NCBI GenBank assembly: GCA_963995505.1
Contig: OZ023190.1
Coordinates: forward strand, 18,842,092 to 18,906,091
Source of the DNA: Hypericum androsaemum
Lineage: Eukaryota; Streptophyta; Magnoliopsida; Malpighiales; Hypericaceae
Length of the DNA stretch: 64,000 nt
Direction of reading: 5' to 3'
Each line of letters opens with the position of its first letter. Within the stretch, counting starts at the first letter, position 1. Below, piece after piece: positions 16,441 to 26,812 of this stretch. The notes below the pieces were generated by a model. That model did not search any database, was not told where the DNA came from, and saw only the letters and a program-made list of their open reading frames with translations. The position numbers and the translations under genes were made by a program.

Positions 16441-18381
16441 GGCCAACAAGACAAATCATCACAAACACAGGAAGAATTCTAATGTCACAGGAGAGGAACG
16501 TGCCACGTGTACAATAGCCATTGCTAATGTGATCATTACTATAGTGTGGGTTTTAAGACAGAGCATTCGAGGAATTAACGGAGTTTAGAGTTCAATTTAC
16601 AGACGTAATTATTCGGTGTAAAATATAATGTGGGTATTAATTAAGGAGTACCAGAAATTTGAGGGTCTTCAGTGAAATCATGGTTTAAGCGGGAACGTGC
16701 AGGAAAGCAAAACTAGCTGCTACTGTTGCGTTAGAGAGAGAGAGAGAGTTTTTTTTGGGGGGTGGGGAAAAGAAGGGAAGGGAAGGGAAGGGTATGGCTA
16801 AGAGAGTTTTATGTGTCGGTGGAAACGGTAATAGGGAGGGAGAGAGAGAAGTCTTACGTCTATAGCCTGTCTGTGCTACGCGTGTTGCAACGTCCGAGTT
16901 CGAATTTTAGAAAATATAATAGTATAAATATTTACGAGTATTTGTACATGATATATTTTTGTTACGTAATCTACTCCACAACTTATCATTCTAATTCTAC
17001 CTTTTTCAATAAGTAGTTATTATTGCACCATAATATGATAGTTTACATGTTACAATTTTAAGTGTTAAATTTCTTTGTACCAATATGAGGTTTCTCATTA
17101 AAATTCTGTCATAGTAAAATTTAGTGAAATTTTTTTTTGTCTGAGCCTTAACGCCACCATACGCAAATCAACACCCAGATCTAAAGAAACAATTACTTAT
17201 CAAAAAAAATCTAAAGAAACTTTTGAGGTATGTAAAGTAATCTAGTTTGGCGATTCTAAATATAAAATAAGGTATTGATGGCAAAGTTCTGTAATGAATT
17301 TTGACTATCGAAATCATTTCGAAACTTGGACTAGAATAGTATGAATTAGAGGCTAATGTTTCCCATTCTCTATTTTGATTTATGGTTTTGTTTTTGGTCT
17401 TCCAGTCACAACTGATAGCCACAAAAATTATCTTTCCACTGCAATAAAATTTTTCTAAAGTAATATTATTAAGACCAGAGAAAATATCACTTTAGAAAGG
17501 TCATTAGATAAGAGAGATTTACATTTTTTTCTCAAAAAATATTAAAATTGAGTTTTTGAACTATAAATACATAAAGACCAAAAAATTACTTTTTTATATA
17601 CAAATTTACCTAAAATTTTAACTTATAGTATTATTCAAATGATATATTCGATTACGATATTTTCTTATAACAAGACGATAATCACAAAGACTATTCGAAG
17701 ACGACTAAGAAAATGAATGATGATGTAAAATTTATCAAATAAGCAAATTTAGCACAAACTAATGTCTGACAATATTGTTCGAATTCGTAAAATATGTAAA
17801 AATATATGTATTTATTCAAAAATATTACTTAATGCGAAAATTGAGACCGAGATTTGACACTATATTTTTTAAAAAGTATTAATTATTATGATAGAAAAGT
17901 TATTAAATTTTATTACTAGACCAAAAAATTTTATCAATTTAAAAGAGTTATCACTTTAGAGTACATCATTTTATAGAGATTTTACCTTAGTTGAACGAAA
18001 TTGAGCATATGTATCAAGATTGATGCGAGGACCCTAAAAAAATAAAGACCCTCAAAAAAGATTGATGCGAGGCTTGTGGAATTCCTGGCCACTAACCTGA
18101 AAAACTGTGCTCATAACCCAGCTGGGTGATGGCTGCCAAATCATCCCCCAATTTATACATCGTGTCCCCTCATATAATATTAGGTCCATTTTTATAATCA
18201 TATTTAGCTCCAATTTAATTAAACTGTTGGGTTCGATAAGTTTTGGACATTAGATAGTTTCGACTTTTTACCGAAGGTGTAATGTTTGGATCAGTCAACC
18301 ATTATTGCATATGCACTGGCTGCATATTAATGTCTGTAATATAAAGCATATTAATTTCTCGTGGAAAAAGTGAGAAGAGAT
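16441..18381. other. Non-coding AT-rich spacer with a GA microsatellite
   Basis: A short (AG)n run lies at about 16733-16748. The remainder is AT-rich with short, unrecognised open frames, and no gene is supported. Confidence 0.55.
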
Positions 18382-18723
18382 GAGTAATTTTTTAAAAGGA
18401 GATTTATTTCTCTGATAATTTTCTGAATGGAGTTTTCGGAGAATATTTTTTTTGTCTGGGGTTGAGCACGAAAATGTTCTGTCTGGAGCGTTTTAGTTTG
18501 CACGAAACCGCTGCTCCCCCAAACAGAGCGTTTTGAATAGAAAACGCTGCTCCCCCAACGTTTTCTATTCAAAACGCTCTGTCTGGGGGAGCAGCGGTTT
18601 CGTGCAAACTAAAACGCTCCAGGCAGAGCATTTTCGTGCTCAATTCCAGACAAGGAAAACATTCCCCGAGAACCCCATTCAAAGAATTGTCCGAGAAATA
18701 AATCTCCTTTTGAAAAATTACTC
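18382..18723. repeat. Long fold-back (hairpin) repeat, ~165-bp arms
   Basis: The segment 18382-18545 is the reverse complement of about 18559-18723 with few mismatches. It is separated by a loop of about 12 bases (CTGCTCCCCCAA). The ends are GAGTAATTTTTT and AAAAATTACTC. The two antisense open frames over the arms give almost the same peptide (VFYSKRSVWGSSGFVQTKTL in both), which is simply the palindrome read twice. No target duplication was identified. Confidence 0.9.
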
Positions 18724-18779
18724 GAAATCTCATCGGATCCCAAGCAAACGGAGAAATATTCTCAAAAAAATAAGGGGAA

Positions 18780-18955
18780 AAATCCACGTAAGCGCCCAGT
18801 CGACGTCGTTTTGACAAAAAACGGGTGAACCGGGTTGGGTGGACTTAAGTGAGAAAAATTGGAAAAAGTTGGACCGGTTCTATCGTTTTTAAACCACAGG
18901 GTACTCAAGTGATAATCAGAAATACTACAGGGTACTTAAGTGGACTTTTCCCAAA
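18780..18955. mobile_element. Terminal part of an unclassified TIR transposon
   Basis: In reverse complement this starts GGGAAAAGTCCACTTAAGTA and carries a twice-repeated AGTACCCTGT motif. It is related to the block at about 4107-4200. Only one end is recognisable. The adjoining hairpin (18382-18723) may belong to the same insertion, but no matching left end was found. Confidence 0.4.
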
Positions 18956-19622
18956 AATAAGTAAACGGAGGAAGGGTTTTCTTTTGTACGCCAATTTCAA
19001 ATAAGCCGGGCTGTCAATTCAGACTTTTGTCTGGCCATTAGGAAAAAAAAAATCGAACTTTAAAGAGGGGAGGTTGTGACGGGGGAAGAATTCATATCTT
19101 TCCAAATTTACCGTCGATGTTATAGAAAATTCGAAATTTTTTGAGGTAAATATTATACTAACTTCTCTGCAATGTTACAACAAAGTAAGCCAAAAACGCA
19201 TAAACATCTAAGCATATAGAACTTAAAAACACCAAATTGGTAGTTTTCAAGGTCCTACACTAACCAAAACAAAAAGAATTACCTCTTGCCCCTAACTTAA
19301 GTGAGATGAAACATCATACAACTCTTCGGAACACAATTAAAACGTCTAGACAGATAGAGATCGCCTCCATTTTGCAACAGTTCAATCAAGAAGACAAAGT
19401 TCCAATTTTTCAACTTTGACCTCTTTGACCGCCCTCGATATTCAACCAAGAAAATTCAAACTTGTAATTTCTTAATTAATATATAACAAATCTTATATTA
19501 GAAAAGAGTGTGTCTGTGACTTTTCCGGAAACTTTCCTATTGACGTTGTGGGCTAGTTAACTTGCCCGACTCTAAGATGGTTTAAGGCTTGGTCCAATCT
19601 CAAAGCATAATGGGTTAACCTT
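18956..19622. other. Non-coding spacer
   Basis: No supported gene. The last five bases (ACCTT, 19618-19622) are the left copy of the target duplication of the following retroelement. Confidence 0.55.
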
Positions 19623-20275
19623 TGTTAGGAATTCAACAACTAGAGAACAAATGTGCAAAGAACACGAACACAAGAGATTACGTAGTTCGGCCTAATGTTT
19701 ACGTCCACGGGGGAAAGGAGAATTTTTATTGACGTTACCGAGTCACAAAGCCTTGCAAAACTCTTGGGTAACATGCATTTATATAGAGGCAAACCCTTGT
19801 ACATCAAATAATCTATTTAGGTCGAATTAGGAGTCTGAAACTAAACAGAAAAATAATTTCTCTTTTACTTATTCCTCGCCAAACTCAACAATCTCCGCAT
19901 TGGCAAGAAATCATCCCTTGGACAAACCATGAAGCTCCATCAGAACTTCAACAAAATCCCACCTTGATGAAACACCGCCCCATGAAGAGATGAGATCTTG
20001 CAAGACCAATCCGACTCCACCGATTCTACCTCGGACCATAGATACACCGCCATCAATAAGACCATCTCAACTTTCTCACTATCTTTGTTCAATCACTTGG
20101 AGCCAGCCCCCAAGCTCGAGCTTCTGAGCTTGCTTAGCATCTTTCCTCCAACTTCTATTGAATTCCAACTAGCAAGTCCACCTGCTGAATCAACCTTGCG
20201 ACTAATATACGCGTTCTCTATTTTTTGGTCAACCCCATGCTCTGCAACCTCGGACTGCTTTTCCGCTGAACTTTC

Positions 20276-20812
20276 TTACCTCAAACCAATGTTACGAGTC
20301 ATAGCATACAAAGGGTAATCTTTTGTTCTACCAAGTAGAACCCTCGACATGCCACAAACTCCACCGTTCGGCCTTGAGTGAGATATCCAATTCATTCGTG
20401 GTACTACCAACGGCTTCGCATTTTCCATGCAAAACCTACCCAACATCTTAGATGTGCACGTGCCTTTAGACAACCATAGCGAAAACTTGCTAACTTTGTC
20501 TCTGTGAATCCCAACTCTACTCAAACCATTTATGTCAAGCCTTCGCTTCATCACAGAAGAGCTTTTCTCTCCTTCATCGAAACCCAACGAGTTGATTCCA
20601 CCTACAACCATGTTCTCCACTAACATGTAGGTGTTCCTAGCATCCCTTTCACCCTTCATCACTACCACAGCATCCTTCTCCACCTCAATTAGTCCGCCTA
20701 CAACCTTATAGCAGTACCCACTATAATCCAAGGCACCTAATGAGATCAAATTTCTCTCCAACGTCAGAACATACCTAACCCCACACAACTTCCTCTCAAC
20801 ACCATCCCACAT
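20276..20812 (-). pseudogene. Pre-integrase start plus unrecognised C-terminal part
   Basis: The first ~45 residues (CGVRYVLTLERNLISLGALD) are the copia gag-pre-integrase lead-in. The rest is not integrase. It includes KVSKFSLWLSKGTCTSK and MSRVLLGRTK, which I do not recognise. The same ~85-residue stretch is kept in frame in the second copy at 60980-61492. It may be translated, or it may be an old non-coding 3' region that happens to be open. Confidence 0.6.
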
Positions 20813-20818
20813 CTTGAT

Positions 20819-21034
20819 TCAGATATCACATATGCTAGTAATTTTACAAGTAGAACCATCACACATAATCATCATACATGAATCAACGAATTTGTAGGTG
20901 TCGAACCACCCTTTCTTGGGCGTCATGTGAAAAGAACAACCGCTATTCAAAATCCAAGAATCATAACCCTTTGGACTTGACAAAATAGAAAGAAGATCAC
21001 CATCCGACCCGTCCGAATATGAGGCCACATTCAC
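20819..21034 (-). pseudogene. Copia protease fragment with altered active site
   Basis: This frame contains YDSWILNSGCSFHMTP. Copia proteases usually have DSG at this place, and here the catalytic Asp is Asn (NSG). A stop separates it from gag and another from the next frame. It therefore looks inactive, unless the Asn reflects a single late mutation. Confidence 0.75.
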
Positions 21035-21043
21035 GAAACCCGA

Positions 21044-21772
21044 TCATTTTTCCTCGCGATCCCGAGTTCTTCTCAAACAATCCTTCTTCACGTGCCCTTT
21101 TTCTCTGCACTCGAAGCAATTTTCTTTGAACCTCGACCTGGATCCTTTTCCATCATCACTACGACCACCATGGCTACCCCTCGCAACCAGCCCTTCCGCT
21201 TGTTCATCGCCAATTTTTCTCCTTTGATGAAATTCTAGCAGAGCACTTATGATATCTTCCAATACCCGGGACTCATTTTCCCAAGTTAGAGTTGTAACTA
21301 AATTTTCGTAGGAGCCCGGTAAGGAATTCAGGAGCAACAATGCCTTATCTTCTTCCTCGAACTTCACATCAACCTTTCTCAAGTCGCTCACAAGTTGACT
21401 GAAAATATTAATGTGTTGGCTCAAATTCAAGCCCTCCTCCATCTTGAGCCCGTACAATCTTTGCTTAAGATAAAGCTTGTTCGACAAAGACTTAGACATA
21501 TACCTTGCCTCCAATTTCTTCCATACCTCAGCTGGTGACTCCTCATCCATGACATGATACAACATATCGTCCACCAAGCCCAAGCAAATTATCGCCACCG
21601 TCTTGGCCTCCATCTCCTTCCACTCTTCCTCCATCTTCTCGGGCTTCTTCTTCGAGAGCGCGATGACCATCCCTTGTTGCACGAGGAGATCCTTGACACG
21701 CCTTTGCCATAACCCAAAATTTGATGAACCATCGAACTTCATTAGAGCAAACTTTATGCCGTGATTCGACAT
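21044..21772 (-). CDS. Copia gag polyprotein part (UBN2-type with zinc knuckle)
   Basis: A 242-residue open frame begins MSNHGIKFALMKFDGSSNFG a short distance after the primer site, so the start is natural. The N-terminal part has the UBN2/gag fold signatures of plant copia elements (FGLWQRRVKDLLVQQG, YMSKSLSNKLYLKQRLY, LLLLNSLPGSYENLV). A CCHC zinc knuckle, CFECREKGHVKKDC, stands near residues 218-231. The protein packages element RNA into particles. It is intact here although the element has no polymerase, so it could only move with enzymes supplied by another copy. Confidence 0.85.
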   Translation of the reverse strand: MSNHGIKFALMKFDGSSNFGLWQRRVKDLLVQQGMVIALSKKKPEKMEEEWKEMEAKTVAIICLGLVDDMLYHVMDEESPAEVWKKLEARYMSKSLSNKLYLKQRLYGLKMEEGLNLSQHINIFSQLVSDLRKVDVKFEEEDKALLLLNSLPGSYENLVTTLTWENESRVLEDIISALLEFHQRRKIGDEQAEGLVARGSHGGRSDDGKGSRSRFKENCFECREKGHVKKDCLRRTRDREEK

Positions 21773-22074
21773 CCTCCAACCTTAGCTCTTGTTACCAACT
21801 TGTTAGGAATTCAGCAACTAGAGAACAAACGCGCAAAGAACACGAACACAAGAGATTGCGTGGTTCAGCCTAATGCCTACGTCCGCGGGGAGAAAGGAGA
21901 ACTTTTATTGATGATACCGAGTCACAAAGCCTTACAAAACTCTTGGATAACATGCATTTATATAGAGACAAATCTTTGTACATCAAGTAATCTATTTAGG
22001 TCGAATTAAGAGTCTGAAACAAAACAGAAAAATAATTCATCTTTTACTTATTCCTCGTCAAACTCAACAACCTT

Positions 22075-23310
22075 TAATTTTCTGACAACGTAAAACATAC
22101 TCGACCCAACCTAGTTCAAATTCTTTTTAACGAAGTGAATTTTTTTTAAATGGATTGATTATATATATAAGCTAATTTTTACAAGTAGTGTACATACTAA
22201 TTTATTTACATGGCTAATCTCTCGTTTGAAAAGATTCCATGTACAAAATAAGATCTTGATGTTCAAAAAATGCGATAGAGTTCGACCATCTTAGCCACTC
22301 GTGAAGGCGAATCAAAATATAGCATGTGTAAGAAGCTTCCGGTTGTATCGAACTACTTGAAAAATTGTTTGATTTCTCGTCAACCAAATTTCTCAAAAGA
22401 TAGCACCATTTAATACATACCACACCTTTTTTATCATACCACCATAAACTAAGCTCATCCACAGAAGTCTCAAAATAGCACCGCCACACCATCTGAAACT
22501 CAGCCATCTTACAAAATAATCCTAAATTGCTCTTGAAAAATCATAGAAGAAGCTCTCGATTGTATTAAGCTCTTTAGTAAATTGTTCGGTTTCTTATCAG
22601 ACAAATTCTCCAAAGTGAATTTTGCAGCAACTTCTTCGGCCAACATAAGAACCCAAACAAGAGGATATTTTTCTAGATGAATTGGTAAAAAATATTTTTC
22701 ACGCTTCGAACTTCTTCTGTATTTTGACCTAACTTTATTTTAATCAATCTTTCCTGAGGAACATGTTTAATCAATCAGTCTAACGAATATAGAAATTTAT
22801 TTCAACCAAAACAAGATTTTTTTAGGACTAAACAAGATGGATACACGTACTAGGAATTAATCTATAATTACAAAAAAAACGACAACATTTTAGGGTGCTG
22901 TCAAATCAGTACTATTTTCGAAATATACGATTACAGACGCACTAGTGTACCTTAAGATTAAAAAAGAAACTTTATAACCCAAACAGTACCCACAATTCAA
23001 CAAATCCCACCCAGTTTGACCATGAACATCAGTGGTTTGGCCGAACGGATCGGCTAATATTCTATTATTAAAAAAAAAAAAAGCAAATGAAAGTAACGAG
23101 CGAGCGGCCGATCGGATTGGTTGGCCGATCGCCGCTCGCAAACTAAAGTGGCCCCCTTTTTTTTTCTTATTTATCTACTTAGTTCCACTTGGCATAATAT
23201 TATTCGTTAAAAATAGATATTTTGGGATAATATTTTCGTGGTTATCTAAACAGACCTTATCTTTAGCAAAACTAAAAAAATATATAAAAAATTATTATTT
23301 TTCAAATCTC
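22075..23310. other. Non-coding spacer; probably includes the PIF/Harbinger left flank
   Basis: AT-rich sequence. At about 23100-23139 there is a GC-rich perfect-stem inverted repeat (GCGAGCGG-CCGATCGG ... CCGATCG-CCGCTCGC), which could be part of the left subterminal region of the following transposon. No gene is supported. Confidence 0.45.
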
Positions 23311-23318
23311 TATAAATA
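23311..23318 (+). promoter_or_regulatory. TATA box of the transposon Myb-like gene
   Basis: TATAAATAGAG stands about 100 bp before the ATG at 23419. An in-frame ATG at 23326 is too close to this box to lie in the transcript leader, so 23419 is the better start. Confidence 0.6.
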
Positions 23319-23418
23319 GAGTTCAATGTTACATATTTTCATACACCATCTAAAATTCTCTCTTCTTTCACTACATAATATTTTCTTTTTAAATTTCCTC
23401 TGTTATATTATTTCTACT

Positions 23419-24492
23419 ATGGATCCAAATGATCCTAATTTCCCAAATTTTCAATCATTTGAATCTTATAATCTTTCAGGCTATCTAAATTCTGGAGATT
23501 ATCCAAACTCTCAACCTTTTTATACCTCTCAATTATCGCCAAATCTTTCCCAAATTCCATTTTCCCAACACCAACCCCCACAAAATATGCCACAACATTT
23601 GTCCTTCGATGGGGCTAAGGAGAAAAAAACTAAAAAGTCTGCACCAAGTAATTGGAGTGTCAAAGAAGACATTGCCCTAATATCAGCTTTCTCCTACTGT
23701 AGCCAAGACAGCACTATTGGAAAAAATCAGAAGAGTGCTTCGCTATGGTCCCGAGTGAGTGCTTTGTACCATAATGCTCAAGCAGAAAATCCGGGAGAGA
23801 TCCATGAAAGAAACGTGCCTGCAATTAAAGGTCGTTATACACGACTTAATGCCAATGGAGCAAAGTGGGTTGCTGCATACCGAGAAGCACTCAAACGAAA
23901 ACGGAGCGGCATGAGCGATGCCGATGTTGAGACCGAAGCTCAAACACTTTATGAAGGGAATGGTGGAAAAAAATTTATTGACCTTGTTGTTTTTAATGAA
24001 GTTATGTGTAAATGTCCCAAGTGGCAAATTGAAGAAGGAGATCACGGTTCAACATATTTGGCTCCTGATGTCGCGGAGGAGGATATAGAAAGTGGTGGAA
24101 GCTCGAAGAGGTCAAAGACTACCGAAGAAGGGGATTATTCAATTCCATCTAACTCAGAAGATCCAATCACCATATCTTCAAGAATCTCCCGTCCTATGGG
24201 TAGAGATGCTGCCAAAAAAAGGAAAGGAAAAGGAAAGGCCTCTGAAGATGTTGCAGCAGAAATTCGTGCGTTGAGAATAACCAGAGATAATGAAAATAAA
24301 ATTTTCAAGAAGAGAATGGAGCTAGAGCAACAAAGGGAGCAACAAAGAATCAAGCGAGATGAAAAAAAGGAGGCCATGAAGAATATGGAGTTGGATAAAA
24401 TCATGTTGACTGCTTTGATTTCGAAACAACACTTATCCCCAGAAGATGAAGAGATGAAGCGCTGTCTAATGTCTCGAGTGTTTGGAAACTAA
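23419..24492 (+). CDS. Myb/SANT-like DNA-binding protein of a PIF/Harbinger transposon
   Basis: The product is 357 residues from MDPNDPNFPNFQSF. The N-terminal part is Asn/Pro/Ser-rich and low in complexity. A trihelix/SANT-like domain follows at about residues 76-170 (SNWSVKEDIALISAFSYCSQD, SLWSRVSALYH, IKGRYTRLN). After it come a basic nuclear-localisation-like stretch (KKRKGKGK) and a C-terminal charged helix with coiled-coil potential (MELEQQREQQRIKRDEKKE). In PIF/Harbinger and Tourist systems this partner protein is needed with the transposase for nuclear entry and end binding. The frame is intact. Similar domains also occur in host proteins, but the neighbouring transposase makes the transposon assignment firm. 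Confidence 0.85.
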   Translation: MDPNDPNFPNFQSFESYNLSGYLNSGDYPNSQPFYTSQLSPNLSQIPFSQHQPPQNMPQHLSFDGAKEKKTKKSAPSNWSVKEDIALISAFSYCSQDSTIGKNQKSASLWSRVSALYHNAQAENPGEIHERNVPAIKGRYTRLNANGAKWVAAYREALKRKRSGMSDADVETEAQTLYEGNGGKKFIDLVVFNEVMCKCPKWQIEEGDHGSTYLAPDVAEEDIESGGSSKRSKTTEEGDYSIPSNSEDPITISSRISRPMGRDAAKKRKGKGKASEDVAAEIRALRITRDNENKIFKKRMELEQQREQQRIKRDEKKEAMKNMELDKIMLTALISKQHLSPEDEEMKRCLMSRVFGN

Positions 24493-24496
24493 TTAG

Positions 24497-24885
24497 TAAT
24501 TTGTCATTTCATATAATTTGTTCTTCCATTCATGTAATTTGTCTTTCATTTCATGTAATTTGTCCTTCATTTCATGTAATTTGTCTTTCATTTCATGTAA
24601 TTTGTCTTTCATTTTAAGTAATTTGTCTCGTACCTATTGTCTTGTCACTTCACCTTTGGCATCCAACCCACGCCTGTAATTATGGTAATTTGTCTCGTAC
24701 CTATTGTCTTGTCACTTCACCTTTGGCATCCAACCCACGCCTATAATTATGGTAATTTGTCTCGTACCTATTGTCTTGTCACTTCACCTTTGGCATCCAA
24801 CCCACGCCTGTAATTATGGTAATTTGTCTCGTACCTATTGTCTTGTCACTTCACCTTTGGCATCCAACCCACGCATGTAATTCTA
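24497..24885 (+). repeat. Two tandem repeat arrays between the transposon genes
   Basis: First, several ~25-bp units of the TTCATTTCATGTAATTTGTC type (about 24497-24617). Then four copies of a 67-bp unit starting GTAATTTGTCTCG at 24618, 24685, 24752 and 24819. They fill the interval between the two transposon genes, where a promoter for the transposase would be expected. Confidence 0.9.
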
Positions 24886-24965
24886 TATATATTTATGACC
24901 ATAACAAACTTAATTATACTGAAAAGCCTTTCAATATTATTCAGGAGAATCAAATCTCATCACAA

Positions 24966-26303
24966 ATGTCTCTCAGTGAAAATACATCAGATTCAGATTC
25001 AAGTTCTAATGCTTCATTCACCAGGGAATTTGATGAATGGGAAGCACGAAGAAGTGAACAAAATCGACAAATTGATCACTTACTCGAGGATGCCTTCGTA
25101 GTCAATCCTAGTCTAACCCAGGGAGTCCCACCACCTTCAAGGCGAAGGCGATATGTCAACAGAGAACGAAGAGTTGGTGAGGAGCGCTTGCTGAATGACT
25201 ATTTTGTTGAGAGGCCAACGTATTCACCTGAGATCTTTCGGAGAAGGTTTCGCATGCAAAGATCGTTATTCCTTCGCATCGTGGAGTCGGTTAGTGCTAA
25301 TGACCAATATTTTCAACAAAGAATAAATGCTGCAGGTACCCTTGGTCTGACAGCCTTGCAGAAATGTACTGGAGCTATAAGGGTGTTAGCTTATGGGACA
25401 TCAACTGATGTCGTTGATGAATACTTGCGAATGGGTGCATCTACAACACGGGAAGCTCTCATGAAGTTTGTAGAAGGTGTAATTTTCTGTTTCGGGAACG
25501 AGTATCTGAGAAGGCCCAATGCACAGGATTTGGCAAGACTTCTGCACGTCGGAGAACAACGTGGATTCCCGGGCATGATAGGCAGTATTGACTGTATGCA
25601 CTGGGAATGGAAAAATTGTCCTAATGCATGGGCTGGGCAATATGCAGGAAGGAGCGGAAAGCCTACAATTATTCTGGAAGCAGTTGCATCATATGACTTA
25701 TGGATATGGCATGCATTCTTTGGAACACCAGGTACTCTCAATGATATTAATGTACTGCACCGATCTCCTGTTTTTAGTGATGTCTTGGAAGGCCGAGCAC
25801 CAAAAGTGAGTTACGTTGTCAACGGTCGACAAAATGATATGGCATATTATCTCACTGATGGGATATATCCTACATGGGCTGCATTTGTCAAGTCAATTAC
25901 ATCTCCGATAACCCTAAAACACAAGTTATTCGCTCAACATCAAGAGGCTGCTAGAAAAGATGTGGAGCGAGCTTTTGGAGTTCTACAGGCTCGTTTTGCT
26001 TTCATTCGACGTCCATGTCTTCTTTGGGACAAGGAGTTAATGGGAAGAATTATGAAGGCTTGCATCATATTGCACAATATGATAGTGGAGGACGAACGAG
26101 ACACATATCTCCGTTATCATGATCCGGCCGAATTCTATAATGAAGAGGACAATGAAGAACCTTTTCAGTTCTCTACTGAACGCATCGGAAATCTATCAAC
26201 CTACATGACTGCTAGGGAACAACTTCGCAATAGAGAAGCTCATAACGCTCTGAAAAGTGATTTAATTGAGCATATTTGGCAAAAGTTCGGGAACGATAAT
26301 TAA
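24966..26303 (+). CDS. PIF/Harbinger DDE transposase
   Basis: The product is 445 residues. The frame opens further upstream, but only with a non-ATG codon inside the tandem repeats, so I start at the ATG at 24966 (MSLSENTSDSDSSSN). The catalytic triad of the DDE_4 family is visible: D209 in GSIDCMHW, D260 in TLNDINVL and E334 in KDVERAFGVLQARF. The sequence also has the family's HNMIVEDER end. The N-terminus is Ser-rich, followed by an Arg-rich segment (SRRRRYVNRERR). The protein cuts and joins transposon ends, probably with the Myb-like partner encoded upstream. No internal stop or frameshift is seen, so it may be functional. Confidence 0.92.
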   Translation: MSLSENTSDSDSSSNASFTREFDEWEARRSEQNRQIDHLLEDAFVVNPSLTQGVPPPSRRRRYVNRERRVGEERLLNDYFVERPTYSPEIFRRRFRMQRSLFLRIVESVSANDQYFQQRINAAGTLGLTALQKCTGAIRVLAYGTSTDVVDEYLRMGASTTREALMKFVEGVIFCFGNEYLRRPNAQDLARLLHVGEQRGFPGMIGSIDCMHWEWKNCPNAWAGQYAGRSGKPTIILEAVASYDLWIWHAFFGTPGTLNDINVLHRSPVFSDVLEGRAPKVSYVVNGRQNDMAYYLTDGIYPTWAAFVKSITSPITLKHKLFAQHQEAARKDVERAFGVLQARFAFIRRPCLLWDKELMGRIMKACIILHNMIVEDERDTYLRYHDPAEFYNEEDNEEPFQFSTERIGNLSTYMTAREQLRNREAHNALKSDLIEHIWQKFGNDN

Positions 26304-26812
26304 TTATGTAATTTAAATTTTATGTATTTGTAATTTAAATTTTCGTATTCGTAATTTATTATTTCTGACTTCCATTTGTACCTCGAATATTTTTATCTAA
26401 TTTAGTATTCCAAAAAATGATAGTAGATAATATGTGGATGAGAGAGAAATTAATTGTTTATTCTGTGAACTGGTTTGCTGCTGTGGGTAGAAAAATATGT
26501 AATTGGATTGGATTGGGTTAGATTGGGTGTAGATGAGAAAGAAATTAATTGTTTATTCCGTGAACTGGTTTGGATGGTTTGCTGATGTGGGTGGTCTTAG
26601 GAAACAAAACTAAATACCCGAATTAGAAAAGTACATTTATACAAAGTTGAGAAAAATCCCCAATTAGTAGTGGGTAGGTTTTACTTTTAGGATCCGATTT
26701 TTATTCCAAAAGCCTCCTAGTTCAAACAAACCCATAATAGCGGCAAGATCCGATTTGTTATTAGGTTTCGTTTTGGGGGGTTTTTTTTTAAATTGGGAGT
26801 TTTCAAGGAGGG

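Larger units (their letters stand above)
19623..22069 (-). mobile_element. Non-autonomous (gag/protease-only) Ty1/copia element
   Basis: The element reads on the minus strand. LTRs lie at 19623-19890 and 21801-22069, both with TGTTGAG...CCTAACA ends on the coding strand. A perfect 5-bp target duplication (ACCTT) flanks it at 19618-19622 and 22070-22074. Next to the 5' LTR is a tRNA-Met-type primer site (TGGTAACAAGAGC on the minus strand). The internal part is only about 1.9 kb and encodes gag, a protease fragment and the start of the gag-pre-integrase region; integrase, RT and RNase H are absent. A sibling copy lies at 60289-62129. Confidence 0.9.
23160..26590 (+). mobile_element. Autonomous-type PIF/Harbinger DNA transposon (boundaries approximate)
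   Basis: Two open reading frames in the same direction encode the two proteins that define this superfamily: a Myb/SANT-like DNA-binding protein (23419-24492) and a DDE transposase (24966-26303). Neither has an internal stop. I could not locate matching terminal inverted repeats or a 3-bp TWA duplication, so the outer limits are estimates. After the transposase, a ~60-bp segment is imperfectly duplicated (about 26436-26493 and 26528-26597). The element stands directly upstream of the SHH-like gene. Confidence 0.75.

Noticed and set aside
18351..18814. Two related proteins encoded on opposite strands
   Set aside because: Their similarity is produced by the palindrome at 18382-18723, not by gene duplication.
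23100..23139. Terminal inverted repeat of the Harbinger element
   Set aside because: The GC-rich stem here is a local hairpin; no matching copy was found at the right side of the element.
23326..23418. Earlier ATG for the Myb-like transposon protein
   Set aside because: It is 8 bp after the TATA box and would lie upstream of or at the transcription start; the added residues are hydrophobic and unlike the family.
24771..24965. N-terminal extension of the Harbinger transposase frame
   Set aside because: It begins with TTG rather than ATG and lies inside the 67-bp tandem repeats; the ATG at 24966 is the first plausible start.
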